Positions 7,280 through 14,214 of a stretch of 14,347 nucleotides of DNA are shown here, in pieces. The notes beneath the pieces were generated by a model. It ran no database searches. It saw nothing but the letters and a program-made list of their open reading frames with translations, and had not been told where the DNA came from. The translations under genes and the position numbers were made by a program. Source of the stretch: Bacillota bacterium (GTDB lineage: Bacteria; Bacillota; Clostridia; Christensenellales; Aristaeellaceae); the NCBI GenBank assembly GCA_023443705.1, contig JAEZTD010000123.1, positions 1-14,347 on the forward strand, read 5' to 3'. Numbering within the stretch: the first letter of the stretch is position 1; every line of letters starts with the position of its first letter.

Positions 7280-8056
7280 ATGAACGAACAAACGCGATCC
7301 CCTGCGGCAAAGATCTCCGAGCAGACTTGGCAGCGGTACGCCAAGACCCGGGACATCGGCCTTCGGAATGAAATTCTGATGGCTTATCTGCCTATTGTCA
7401 CCTATACCCTGAAGAAGTCCCAGACCTTCATCAGGAACAAGGACGACGCGGAGGATATGGCCAGCCAGGGCGTGCTCGAGCTGATCAACTGCATCGACCG
7501 CTACGATGTGGAGCGGGGTGTCCAATTTGATTCCTACGCCTCCATACGCGTCCGCGGCGCGCTCATCGACTACATCCGCAAGAAGGACTGGGTTTCCCGC
7601 GACATCCGCAAAAAGATCAAGCAGGTCAATCAGGCATCGGACGCGCTGCAAATCGAATTGGGTCGCTTCCCGGAGGACGCCGAGCTGGCGGAAAGGCTGG
7701 GCATCACCGAGGCGGAGCTGGCAAAAATTCGCTCGGACGAGGTGAACTACAACGTGATGTCTTTTGAGGAAACGCTCTACAACACCGGCCTGACCCTCTT
7801 GGACGTAACCGAGGACGCCGAGGCACAGTCCCCCGAGCACACCCTGATGGAAAGCGACTTCAGAAAGCAGATCGCCCGGTTCATCGACGAACTGGAGGAG
7901 AAGGAGCGGACGGGCGTTTCGCTGTTCTACTACGAGGAACTCAAGCTCAAGGAGATCGCCTTCGTGCTGAACCTGACGGTCTCCAGGGTGTCTCAGATTC
8001 ACTCCAAGGCGCTGGCCAAGCTCCGCGCGCGCGTCGCGGAGTACATGGAGGATTAA
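7280..8056 (+). CDS. sigD: RNA polymerase sigma factor for flagellar genes (SigD/FliA, sigma-28)
   Basis: 258 aa, the usual length. It directs RNA polymerase to late flagellar and motility promoters and is inhibited by FlgM. Region 2 (about residues 31-104) contains NEILMAYLPIV, DAEDMASQGVLELINCIDRY and FDSYASIRVRGALIDYIRKK. Region 3 covers about 115-160. Region 4 (about 199-250) ends in the helix-turn-helix LKEIAFVLNLTVSRVSQIHSKAL. The start is ATG 7280 with a modest AGGACGG (7266-7272). In Bacillus, sigD is separated from flhA by flhF, flhG and several che genes; here it follows by 31 nt. Its likely target promoter is seen within the window, before flgM. Confidence 0.95.
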   Translation: MNEQTRSPAAKISEQTWQRYAKTRDIGLRNEILMAYLPIVTYTLKKSQTFIRNKDDAEDMASQGVLELINCIDRYDVERGVQFDSYASIRVRGALIDYIRKKDWVSRDIRKKIKQVNQASDALQIELGRFPEDAELAERLGITEAELAKIRSDEVNYNVMSFEETLYNTGLTLLDVTEDAEAQSPEHTLMESDFRKQIARFIDELEEKERTGVSLFYYEELKLKEIAFVLNLTVSRVSQIHSKALAKLRARVAEYMED

Positions 8057-8061
8057 GGAGG
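8055..8061 (+). promoter_or_regulatory. Strong ribosome binding site for the FlgF-like gene, overlapping the sigD stop
   Basis: AAGGAGG begins within the sigD TAA stop codon (8054-8056) and lies 4 nt before ATG 8066. Translation of the rod gene is therefore likely coupled to sigD. Confidence 0.7.
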
Positions 8062-8065
8062 AACC

Positions 8066-8803
8066 ATGAACAAAGCCGTCTATTCCGCCACCACCGGCAT
8101 GATGAACCGCAGCCGCGCGCTGGACGTAACCGCACACAACCTGGCCAACGCCACGACCTCCGGCTACAAGCGGGACAGGCTGATCACCTCCACTTTCAGC
8201 GAAAGCGTTGCGCTCAGGCTGGATGCCGCGTCCTCGGCCATCGGCGCGGACACCCACGGCGCGATCGCGGAGGAGGTCGTCACAGACTACACCCAGGGCG
8301 TGTTTGAATCAACCGGCCGCGCGCTGGACTTTGCGATCGCCGGCGACGGGTATTTCTCCATCGAGACCGGAAACGGCCAGGAGGCGTCCACCCGCGACGG
8401 CAGCTTTGAGGTGGACCCGCAGGGCTTTCTGCGTACCGCCACCGGCGGCTATTTACTGGGCCAGAACGGTCGCATCGAGGTGGGCGCGGGCGCGGTGACC
8501 ATCGATCCCAATGGCATCGTCTATTCCGATGGCCAGGCCATCGATACGCTGGCAATCCTCGTGCCCGGCGAAGAAGGAAACGCCGCCGCCAAGGAGGCCC
8601 CGAACACGCTGGAACGCCCGGAGGGCGAAGGCGTGTTCACTGGGCGCATTCTGCAAGGCACGCTGGAGCGCTCCAACGTCGACATGATGGAGGAGCTGGC
8701 GGCCATGATGGCGGCCTCCCGCGCGTTCCAGTCCTGCGCGCAAGCCGTGCGCATTTTGGATACGATCAATCAAAAGACGGTAACCGAGATCGGGCGCCTG
8801 TAG
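8066..8803 (+). CDS. flgF: Flagellar rod / hook-basal body protein, FlgF-like (FlhO of Bacillus)
   Basis: 245 aa. This is a member of the flagellar rod/hook axial family, exported through the FliPQR gate and assembled into the distal rod. The N-terminal D0 signature is AVYSATTGMMNRSRALDVTA with HNLANATTSGYKRD directly after; the middle has LDFAIAGDGYFSIET followed by STRDGSFEVDPQGFL; the C-terminal D0 helix begins LERSNVDMMEELAAMMAASR. It is shorter than Salmonella FlgG, and the MNKAVYSATTGMM start resembles FlgF. It lies after sigD and before a second paralog, matching flhO-flhP of Bacillus. The FlgF versus FlgG label is therefore uncertain, while the family is certain. The start is ATG 8066 with a strong ribosome binding site. 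Confidence 0.9.
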   Translation: MNKAVYSATTGMMNRSRALDVTAHNLANATTSGYKRDRLITSTFSESVALRLDAASSAIGADTHGAIAEEVVTDYTQGVFESTGRALDFAIAGDGYFSIETGNGQEASTRDGSFEVDPQGFLRTATGGYLLGQNGRIEVGAGAVTIDPNGIVYSDGQAIDTLAILVPGEEGNAAAKEAPNTLERPEGEGVFTGRILQGTLERSNVDMMEELAAMMAASRAFQSCAQAVRILDTINQKTVTEIGRL

Positions 8804-8832
8804 TCCGCCGGGCGCTTCGTCCCCACAAGACG

Positions 8833-8889
8833 CCGGGAACCCCCGGTATCTTTAGGCACAGCGCCGCCACAGGCAACCGCGCACGGCGC
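8833..8889 (+). other. Two stem-loops in the flgF-flgG gap
   Basis: The 106-nt gap contains CCGGG-AACC-CCCGG (8833-8846) and GCGCCG...CGGCGC (8861-8866 with 8884-8889, 17-nt loop). Neither is followed by a run of T, so a terminator is unlikely. The sequence TTTAGGCACA (8851-8860) between them recurs in the flagellin leader. No reading frame with a good start occupies the gap. Function is unknown; mRNA processing or stability is possible. Confidence 0.35.
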
Positions 8890-8892
8890 GAG

Positions 8893-8903
8893 AAAAGGAG
8901 GGA
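8893..8903 (+). promoter_or_regulatory. Ribosome binding site supporting a TTG start
   Basis: AAAAGGAGGGA lies 6 nt before TTG 8910, supporting this rare start codon for the FlgG-like gene. No in-frame ATG is available before the conserved D0 segment. Confidence 0.75.
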
Positions 8904-8909
8904 CCCCTT

Positions 8910-9620
8910 TTGATTAACGGGTTTTTCGCTGCAAAATCGGGGCTCAGGAGCTTCCAGTTCAGCCTGGACGTGACGGCCAACAACATCGCCAACGTCGACA
9001 CCGCGGGCTATCAGGCCAGGACCGCCAATTTCGCCGACCTGATCTACACGGCGACCCAGGGGACGGACGTGACGGCGGGCAACGGCAGCCGCGTACTCTC
9101 CACCTCCCGCGTCGTCGAGCAGGGCGCGTTTGAGGAAAAAGGCGCGCTCTCCGCGTTGATTCTGGGCGATGGCTATTACGCCGTCATGAACCCCATCGAA
9201 GGTGCGGAGCCGAACGTCTCCTACATGCGCACCGGCTCCTTCTCTCTGGCGGAGGAAAACGGCGCGATGTACCTGACGGCCCCGGGCGGCTTCTACGTCC
9301 TGGATCAGGGCGGGCAGCGCATCGAAGTGGCGAACGGGGACGTGGCGGCGGCCTTTGAGCAAGTGCAGCTGTACGCCTTCCAAAACCCCGGCGCGCTCAC
9401 CGCTCTGGGCGGCGGGCGCTTTGTACCCAGCGAGGCCTCCGGAGAACCGGCTGAAGACGAAAACTCCACACTGCAGCAGGGGGTACTGGAGCGTTCCAAC
9501 GTGGACCTCGCCGGCGAGGTGTCCCGCATGATGCTCGCCCAGCGCGGTTTTCAAGCGAATGCGCGCATGCTGCAGACCATCGACGAAATCGAACAGACCG
9601 CCAACACACTCCGTGGGTAA
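8910..9620 (+). CDS. flgG: Flagellar rod / hook-basal body protein, FlgG-like (FlhP of Bacillus)
   Basis: 236 aa from TTG 8910. It is the second axial rod protein of the window and a paralog of the upstream gene. The N-terminus MINGFFAAKSGLRSFQFSLD runs into VTANNIANVDTAGYQA, the D0 helix plus the family ANNxANxxTxGY motif. The C-terminus has LERSNVDLAGEVSRMMLAQR followed by GFQANARMLQTIDEIEQ, the other D0 helix. The middle contains GDGYYAVMNP and MRTGSFSL, typical of FlgF/FlgG. The MIxGxxxAKSGL start and its place after an FlgF-like gene favour a FlgG role (distal rod), though it is short for FlgG (about 260 aa in enterics). It is probably the last gene of the upstream operon, because a SigD promoter follows. 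Confidence 0.88.
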   Translation: MINGFFAAKSGLRSFQFSLDVTANNIANVDTAGYQARTANFADLIYTATQGTDVTAGNGSRVLSTSRVVEQGAFEEKGALSALILGDGYYAVMNPIEGAEPNVSYMRTGSFSLAEENGAMYLTAPGGFYVLDQGGQRIEVANGDVAAAFEQVQLYAFQNPGALTALGGGRFVPSEASGEPAEDENSTLQQGVLERSNVDLAGEVSRMMLAQRGFQANARMLQTIDEIEQTANTLRG

Positions 9621-9668
9621 CAACAGTAAAAAATCGTTAAGTTTCGAACGCAACCCTACGAGATGCGC

Positions 9669-9695
9669 TAAACTTCCGTCGATTCTATACGATAT
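9669..9695 (+). promoter_or_regulatory. Sigma-28/SigD promoter upstream of flgM
   Basis: TAAA (9669-9672), exactly 15 nt, then TACGATAT (9688-9695). This matches the SigD consensus TAAA-N15-GCCGATAT fully in the -35 box and at 6 of 8 positions in the -10 box. It lies in an AT-richer gap of 94 nt after flgG, 20 nt before the flgM start. Transcription from here would make flgM through csrA (and perhaps flagellin) late genes driven by the sigma factor encoded upstream. Confidence 0.8.
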
Positions 9696-9714
9696 ATAGA
9701 GCAGGTGATAGACG

Positions 9715-10026
9715 ATGAAGATTAATCCGAATCAGGTAGATAAGCTGTACAACGCGCTGTCGGCGGAAAACGCTTCCACGGCCTCCAAAGAGGCCGAGCG
9801 TCAGCAAACCGCCATCGGCAGCAAGGACAGCCTGTCCATTTCCGAGGCGGCGAAGAACCGCTCGGAGATTTCCAGCGCGGTGAACATGGTGGTTTCAGAG
9901 GCCACCAAGTCCACCTCCGCGGAGCGTCTCCTCAATTACAAGAACCAGATCCAGAACGGCACTTACCGCGTTTCCTCCGAGGCCATCGCAGCCGCAATGC
10001 TGGGCAAGATTGACACCGGAGTCTAG
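9715..10026 (+). CDS. flgM: Anti-sigma-28 factor FlgM
   Basis: 103 aa. FlgM binds SigD and holds late flagellar transcription off until the hook is complete, when it is exported or otherwise removed. The protein is small, hydrophilic and low in aromatics, as expected for a largely disordered factor. The N-terminus MKINPNQVDKLYNAL, the central DSLSISEAAKN and the C-terminal LLNYKNQIQNGTYRVSSEAI are family hallmarks; the last two form the sigma-binding helices. The start is ATG 9715 with AGGTGA (9703-9708). The gene follows a SigD promoter, so it is probably part of a negative feedback loop on its own sigma factor. flgN begins 4 nt after its stop. Confidence 0.95.
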   Translation: MKINPNQVDKLYNALSAENASTASKEAERQQTAIGSKDSLSISEAAKNRSEISSAVNMVVSEATKSTSAERLLNYKNQIQNGTYRVSSEAIAAAMLGKIDTGV

Positions 10027-10030
10027 GCGC

Positions 10031-10456
10031 ATGAAAGAAATCACCGCCTTGGCGCAGGTGCTTGAAGCACAGCGGGTCACCTATGCGAAGATGCTTGAGA
10101 TGGAGGAAGATAAGTCGCAGGCGCTGATCAAGGGCGACGCGGAAGCGCTCACCAAGGTCATGAGCGCACAGCAGGCGCTGATGATTCAGGCCAGGGGGCT
10201 TGAAACAAAGCGCATGGCCATTTGCGACGGCATGGAACACCAGACGCTGCGCGAACTTGTCGATTCGAGCCCTGAGTGCCACGAGGCGCTGGAGCCGGTC
10301 TTCAATTCACTGAGCGAGGCAGTAACCTCCCTCAAGAAAAAGAACGCCAGGAATCAAAAGCTGCTGGAGGCCCGGCTGACGACCATCCGCTTCATGAAAG
10401 AGCGGCTGGGGCTTCAGGACAACACCTACTCCAAGACCATGCAGGTTCGGGCGTAA
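10031..10456 (+). CDS. flgN: Flagellar export chaperone FlgN
   Basis: 141 aa. FlgN is a cytoplasmic helical chaperone for FlgK and FlgL before export. The sequence is nearly all helix-forming: an N-terminal segment MKEITALAQVLEAQRVTYAK, a charged middle, and a C-terminal amphipathic region (SLKKKNARNQKLLEARL) expected to bind the substrate C-terminus. Sequence identity to the family is low, as usual for FlgN; the assignment rests equally on position between flgM and flgK. ATG 10031 is preferred over TTG 10010, which would overlap flgM and add seven residues; a GGAG (about 10017-10020) lies 10 nt before the ATG. Confidence 0.85.
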   Translation: MKEITALAQVLEAQRVTYAKMLEMEEDKSQALIKGDAEALTKVMSAQQALMIQARGLETKRMAICDGMEHQTLRELVDSSPECHEALEPVFNSLSEAVTSLKKKNARNQKLLEARLTTIRFMKERLGLQDNTYSKTMQVRA

Positions 10457-10471
10457 CGGGCGGAGGGAACC

Positions 10472-11899
10472 ATGAGATCAACTTTCTTTGGGTTTGAGGC
10501 CGCTCGGAGCGGCCTGACGGCCGCTCAGGCCGGATTGGACACCACGGGCAACAACATCGCCAACCTGTCCACGGAAGGTTACTCCAGGCAGATTGTCGAT
10601 CAAACGGCGACCTATCTTGGCTCCTCCAGCGACAAGATCTCGGCAAAATACCCGCACTCCGGCGGAATCGGCGTGACGCTGGAAGGCATCGGTCAGGTCA
10701 GAAGCCAGTTTCTGGACCTCAGATACCGGGATGCCAACGCGGAAAGCGGCGCCAGCGCCAAGACCCACAGCATCCTGACCGACATAGAAAACAACTTCGA
10801 CGAAACCCAGAACAACGGCCTCAGCGCGATGCTGGAGGATTTCTCGAACCAGCTTCAGGTCCTCTCGCTCAACGCGGGAGAGGTGGAGTACTCGAGCCTC
10901 GTCCGCTCCAGCGCGCAGAAGGTCACCCAGACATTCAACCAGTACGCAAACCAGCTTTCCGTCATCCGTGAGCAAACGGCGGATGAGATGGACATCGGCG
11001 TAAAGGACGTCAACACGCTGCTCGACAAGATCGACGAGGTCAACAAATCCCTCCGGATCGCGACGATGCAGAAGAGCGACACCAACGCCCTCAACGACAT
11101 GCGAAACCAGTACCTGGACAAGCTGTCCTCGTACATGAACATCAAGGTCACCTACCAAGAGGACGGAACGGCAAGTATTGACTCCGGCGCCACATCGCTC
11201 CTTGATTCTCAGGCGGGCACCGTAGCGCTCATCGAAATGGACGACGACCCTGCGAGCGGGATGCGCCTTATGGCGGATGGCGTCCAGATGAGCCCGACCG
11301 GTGGCTCGCTGTTCGGGTCGATGGAAGTACTCAACGGCAAGGGCGGGTTCGCCGCAGCGGGTGAAAACGCGTTCCGCGGCATCCCCTACTACCAGGCTTC
11401 GCTGGACGCGCTGGCGGAAAGCCTCTCCACGACCTTCAACACGCTCAACGGCGCGGGCAAACCGCTGTTCTCCGGTACCACCGCGGCGGGGATCACGATT
11501 TCCAGCCAGTGGCTGGCGGATCCGAACCACATCACCGCGACGCTGTCCCCCGGTGGGGAGAAGGGCAAGAACGACAACATTCTCAACATGATCTCCGCGA
11601 TGAGCGAGGACCGGGCGATCACCCCGAACTTTTCGGGGAACTTTGGCGGCTTCCTCCTGTCGGTGATGAGCGACATCGCCATCGACGTGGATTACACCGC
11701 GGACATGTCCGAAAGCACTGGCATGGTACTCAACGCGATTTCAAACGAGCGGGAGTCTGAGATGGGCGTTTCGCTGAACGAGGAAACGGCAAACCTCATC
11801 AAGTACCAAAAAGCCTTCGCCGCCTCCGCAAGGGTGATGACGGCGCTGGACGAAGCGCTGGAGGTCATCATCAACCGCATGGGCACGGTGGGCAGATAA
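10472..11899 (+). CDS. flgK: Flagellar hook-associated protein 1, FlgK
   Basis: 475 aa, slightly shorter than Bacillus FlgK. FlgK forms the first layer of the hook-filament junction. The N-terminal D0 segment is STFFGFEAARSGLTAAQAGL followed by DTTGNNIANLSTEGYSRQ, the classic FlgK/axial signature. A long helical D1 region with NQLSVIREQTADEMD and NDMRNQYLDKLSSYMNIKV follows. The C-terminus SLNEETANLIKYQKAFAASA with RVMTALDEALEVIINRMG is also diagnostic. The start is ATG 10472 with GGAGGG upstream. It is exported with FlgN and its partner FlgL is encoded next. No anomaly was seen. Confidence 0.96.
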   Translation: MRSTFFGFEAARSGLTAAQAGLDTTGNNIANLSTEGYSRQIVDQTATYLGSSSDKISAKYPHSGGIGVTLEGIGQVRSQFLDLRYRDANAESGASAKTHSILTDIENNFDETQNNGLSAMLEDFSNQLQVLSLNAGEVEYSSLVRSSAQKVTQTFNQYANQLSVIREQTADEMDIGVKDVNTLLDKIDEVNKSLRIATMQKSDTNALNDMRNQYLDKLSSYMNIKVTYQEDGTASIDSGATSLLDSQAGTVALIEMDDDPASGMRLMADGVQMSPTGGSLFGSMEVLNGKGGFAAAGENAFRGIPYYQASLDALAESLSTTFNTLNGAGKPLFSGTTAAGITISSQWLADPNHITATLSPGGEKGKNDNILNMISAMSEDRAITPNFSGNFGGFLLSVMSDIAIDVDYTADMSESTGMVLNAISNERESEMGVSLNEETANLIKYQKAFAASARVMTALDEALEVIINRMGTVGR

Positions 11900-11907
11900 T
11901 AAAAAAC

Positions 11908-11916
11908 AGGAGGTGA
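11908..11916 (+). promoter_or_regulatory. Perfect Shine-Dalgarno for flgL
   Basis: AGGAGGTGA, a nine-base match to the 16S rRNA anti-Shine-Dalgarno, lies 6 nt before ATG 11923. It is the strongest ribosome binding site in the window. Confidence 0.8.
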
Positions 11917-11922
11917 CGCGGC

Positions 11923-12888
11923 ATGCGCCTTACGGACAACATGATTACGGGCAACTACATGAGGAGCTTGAACCGCAACCTCAAGGATTTGAGCGATCTC
12001 AACACCAAGGTTGCGGCCGGGCGGCGGTTCATGAAGATGTCGGAAAACCCCGCCAGCGCGGTCAAGGCCTTCGGCCTGCGCAAGGATCTGAACCGGATAG
12101 AGATGTACACGTCCTCCCTTTCGGACAGTCAGGCGCTCTTGGACGAGGCGGAGAACTCGCTCTCGATCATCAACGACATGGCAACGGAGGCCCTTACAAA
12201 GATTTCTCAGGCCGCCAACGGCACGCTCAACGCCACCGACCGCGCGACGATGGCTGGCGCGCTTCGCGGCTATCAGGAGATGATCCTCGGCGCGGCCAAC
12301 GTGAAGTCTTCGGATCGATTCATCTTCGGCGGGTCGAGCTTCGGCAAGACCCCCTTCACCGTAGGCGGATCAGGCGAACTGCTGTACAACGGCGTGAACG
12401 TCGATACCGGCACCTTTGCCGAAGAGCACCGCTACGTCGATGTCGGCATCGGCCTTGACGTCTCGGGCGGCGCTGTCACGCCCCATTCCGCGCTGGACGT
12501 GGCCTACTCCGGCGCACAGCTTCTGGGCACGGGCGTGGACGCAAACGGTCTCCCCAACAACATCTACAACCTGATCGGCGAGATCGCCGACAAAATCGAA
12601 GCCGGGGATCTGACGAACATCGGCGACTATACGGAAAAACTTGAGGCGCGCGCTGACGCCATCCGCATGCAGTATGTGGGCATCGGCGAAAAATCCAATT
12701 ATATTTCGTTCTTCCTGGATCGGCTGTCCACGGAAAAAATCACCGCGACAGGCCGGCAGACGGAACTTGAAGGGCTATCGATCGAGGAAGGCGCGATCAT
12801 GTTCGCGGAACAGGAGAACATGTACAACGCATGCCTGCAGATGGGCACGAAGATCTTGCAGCCTTCGCTGCTTGAATATCTCAACTAA
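11923..12888 (+). CDS. flgL: Flagellar hook-associated protein 3, FlgL
   Basis: 321 aa. FlgL is the second junction protein between hook and filament and has flagellin-like ends. The N-terminus MRLTDNMITGNYMRSLNRNL continues to LSDLNTKVAAGRRFMKMSENPASAV, the flagellin-type D0/D1 helix. The C-terminal region has LDRLSTEKITATGRQTELEG and ends IMFAEQENMYNACLQMGTKILQPSLLEYLN, closing the D0 coiled coil. SDRFIFGGSSFGKTPF is typical of FlgL. It is 23 nt after flgK, with the best ribosome binding site in the window. A full-length member; the FlgN chaperone is encoded two genes upstream. Confidence 0.95.
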   Translation: MRLTDNMITGNYMRSLNRNLKDLSDLNTKVAAGRRFMKMSENPASAVKAFGLRKDLNRIEMYTSSLSDSQALLDEAENSLSIINDMATEALTKISQAANGTLNATDRATMAGALRGYQEMILGAANVKSSDRFIFGGSSFGKTPFTVGGSGELLYNGVNVDTGTFAEEHRYVDVGIGLDVSGGAVTPHSALDVAYSGAQLLGTGVDANGLPNNIYNLIGEIADKIEAGDLTNIGDYTEKLEARADAIRMQYVGIGEKSNYISFFLDRLSTEKITATGRQTELEGLSIEEGAIMFAEQENMYNACLQMGTKILQPSLLEYLN

Positions 12889-12912
12889 ACGTACCTGACA
12901 GGTGGGAGAAAA

Positions 12913-13407
12913 GTGGAGATAGAGAGGTTACGCCTACAATATGAAATAACCAGGGCGCAGTTGCTCTACGAGATTACACCGGCCAAGATGAACGTCTCGG
13001 TCAAGCGTGGTGACCTCAAAATCGAACAGGACCCCTTGAGACTCACCATTGACAACAGGGGCTTCTTCGATTCGATCGGCATCAAGTCCACCGCAACGCA
13101 GGCAAAAGAGCAGGCGCAAAAAGGCAAGGCGGCAGCACAGGATGCCGTCGGTAGATATACGCGCGAAAAAAACGCCATGTTAGGCCCCAACGCGATGAAT
13201 CCGGCGCAACTCGCGGCCTCTGAGGCCACGGCCCCGCCCAAATCGTCCGTCGGGGTCGTTCCTATCGAAAAACCAAAACTTAACTGGAGCGGCGGCAAGG
13301 TAACTGTTAACGCCGAGCGCGATCAGGTCGATATAGAGTGGGAACCCCAGAGCATCGAATTTACCTACGTCCCCTATTCGGTGGAATTCTACATCGACAA
13401 ATGGTAA
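12913..13407 (+). CDS. yviE: DUF6470 family protein (YviE of Bacillus)
   Basis: 164 aa, function unknown. It lies between flgL and fliW, exactly where yviE lies in Bacillus subtilis. The N-terminal part has short beta-like strands with alternating charge: LLYEITPAKMNVSVKRGDLKI, then EQDPLRLTIDNRGFFDSIG. A middle helix is rich in Ala, Gln and Lys (about residues 58-80), and the C-terminus returns to strands with DIEWEPQSIEFTYVPYSVEFYI. No signal peptide or membrane segment is visible, so it is probably cytoplasmic. The start is GTG 12913 with AGGTGGGAG just upstream. Family assignment is from recalled pattern plus gene order; a role in filament assembly or its control is inference. Confidence 0.78.
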   Translation: MEIERLRLQYEITRAQLLYEITPAKMNVSVKRGDLKIEQDPLRLTIDNRGFFDSIGIKSTATQAKEQAQKGKAAAQDAVGRYTREKNAMLGPNAMNPAQLAASEATAPPKSSVGVVPIEKPKLNWSGGKVTVNAERDQVDIEWEPQSIEFTYVPYSVEFYIDKW

Positions 13408-13433
13408 GTCCGGCTCATGACGGAGGACATCGC

Positions 13434-13871
13434 ATGCTGATTGAAACCAGAGATTTCGGCCCCCTCGAGATTCAGGAAGACGACATCGTCCACTTTCCCA
13501 GCGGGATTTACGGCTTTGACGACAGCAGGCGTTTCGCGCTCCTGGACACAGGTTCCTCCGCGGGCGTCATGCACCTGCAGTGCGTGGACGCCCCCACCCC
13601 CCGATTCATCGTGCTGGATCCTTTCGCGATCCTGGAGGATTACGCGCCGGAAGTACCCGAAGAAGCGCTGAACAAGCTGCAGGCCGGTTCCATCGAGGAT
13701 GTAAGCTTTCTGGTTATCGCGGTCATCCCGGAAGACCTGAACGCCGCCACGGTCAACCTGAAAAGCCCGATTGCAATCAACTTCAAAGCGCATCTGGGTA
13801 TGCAGGTAATACTGGGCAACCGGGAATACCCCGTCCGGTTCCGCCTGTTTGACCGCGAAAGGACGGCATAG
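13434..13871 (+). CDS. fliW: Flagellar assembly factor FliW
   Basis: 145 aa. FliW binds free flagellin and, when not occupied, binds CsrA and removes it from flagellin mRNA, coupling flagellin synthesis to export. Family features: the N-terminal TRDFGPLEIQEDDIVHFPSG with IYGFDDSRRFALLD, a central FIVLDPFAILEDYAPEV, and the C-terminal VNLKSPIAINFKAHLGMQVI. ATG 13434 is chosen because GGAGGA (13422-13427) sits 6 nt upstream and it starts exactly at the conserved MLIETRDFG; an upstream in-frame start at 13338 would overlap the DUF6470 gene. The csrA start lies 1 nt after its stop, so the two are likely coupled. Confidence 0.95.
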   Translation: MLIETRDFGPLEIQEDDIVHFPSGIYGFDDSRRFALLDTGSSAGVMHLQCVDAPTPRFIVLDPFAILEDYAPEVPEEALNKLQAGSIEDVSFLVIAVIPEDLNAATVNLKSPIAINFKAHLGMQVILGNREYPVRFRLFDRERTA

Positions 13872-13872
13872 T

Positions 13873-14118
13873 ATGTTGGTCATCACCCGGCAGACCGGCG
13901 ACAGCCTCCTGATCGGCGAAGACATCAAGATCACCGTTCTTGAAGTTTCGGGAGACAGGGTCAAAATCGGCATTGACGCCCCGCGCAGCGTCCCCATCCT
14001 ACGCAGCGAGGTGCTGGACACAGCCTCGAGCAACGTGGAGGCCGACCGGTCGGGCAGCGGGCTGAGCTTCAAGCTAACACCGAGAAAACTGAGGCCCGAC
14101 AGCCAGGAAAAGCCCTAG
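13873..14118 (+). CDS. csrA: Carbon storage / translational regulator CsrA
   Basis: 81 aa, slightly longer than Bacillus CsrA (74 aa). CsrA is a dimeric RNA-binding protein that blocks ribosome access by binding GGA motifs; in Gram-positive bacteria the main target is flagellin mRNA and FliW is the antagonist. The core is well conserved: MLVITRQTGDSLLIGEDIKI, VKIGIDAP, and ILRSEV. The two RNA-binding arginines, R6 and R44, are present. The C-terminal extension (about residues 48-81) is divergent, with SSNVEADRSGSG and then a basic LTPRKLR. ATG 13873 is preferred over an upstream in-frame TTG at 13849, because it opens the conserved domain; AAAGGA lies upstream. Confidence 0.95.
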   Translation: MLVITRQTGDSLLIGEDIKITVLEVSGDRVKIGIDAPRSVPILRSEVLDTASSNVEADRSGSGLSFKLTPRKLRPDSQEKP

Positions 14119-14162
14119 CGCCATACGGCGCAGCCCAATTTAGGCACAAGCCGCAAAGCGGC
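14118..14162 (+). other. Stem-loops between csrA and flagellin
   Basis: GCGCC-ATAC-GGCGC (14118-14131) begins at the csrA stop, and GCCGC-AAA-GCGGC (14150-14162) follows. Between them is TTTAGGCACA (14139-14148), shared with the flgF-flgG gap. No T-run follows either stem, so termination is doubtful. They may mark RNA processing or shield the csrA end; this is inference. Confidence 0.35.
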
Positions 14163-14170
14163 ATAATGCA

Positions 14171-14207
14171 CCGCAGGAAAGGATTCCGCGGGAATATTCA
14201 AGGAGGA
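14171..14207 (+). promoter_or_regulatory. Probable CsrA-binding region in the flagellin leader
   Basis: CCGC (14171-14174), a bulged A, GGAA (14176-14179), loop AGGA (14180-14183), then TTCC (14184-14187) and GCGG (14188-14191) form a hairpin presenting GGA in its loop, the preferred CsrA target. A second GGA pair lies in the Shine-Dalgarno AAGGAGGA (14200-14207), about 20 nt downstream. One CsrA dimer could bridge both and block initiation at 14215. csrA and fliW lie directly upstream, as in Bacillus where this control of hag is established. Binding itself is inferred. Confidence 0.7.
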
Positions 14208-14214
14208 AGAACCC

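Noticed and set aside
8833..8846. Terminator after the FlgF-like gene
   Set aside because: The 5-bp stem is followed by TATCTTTA rather than a T-run, and the next gene belongs to the same functional pair.
14139..14167. Sigma-A-type promoter before flagellin (TTTAGG-N17-CATAAT)
   Set aside because: The -10 box matches 5 of 6, but the -35 box only 3 of 6, and the spacer contains a stem-loop. A SigD-type promoter would be expected for flagellin, and I see no convincing one.
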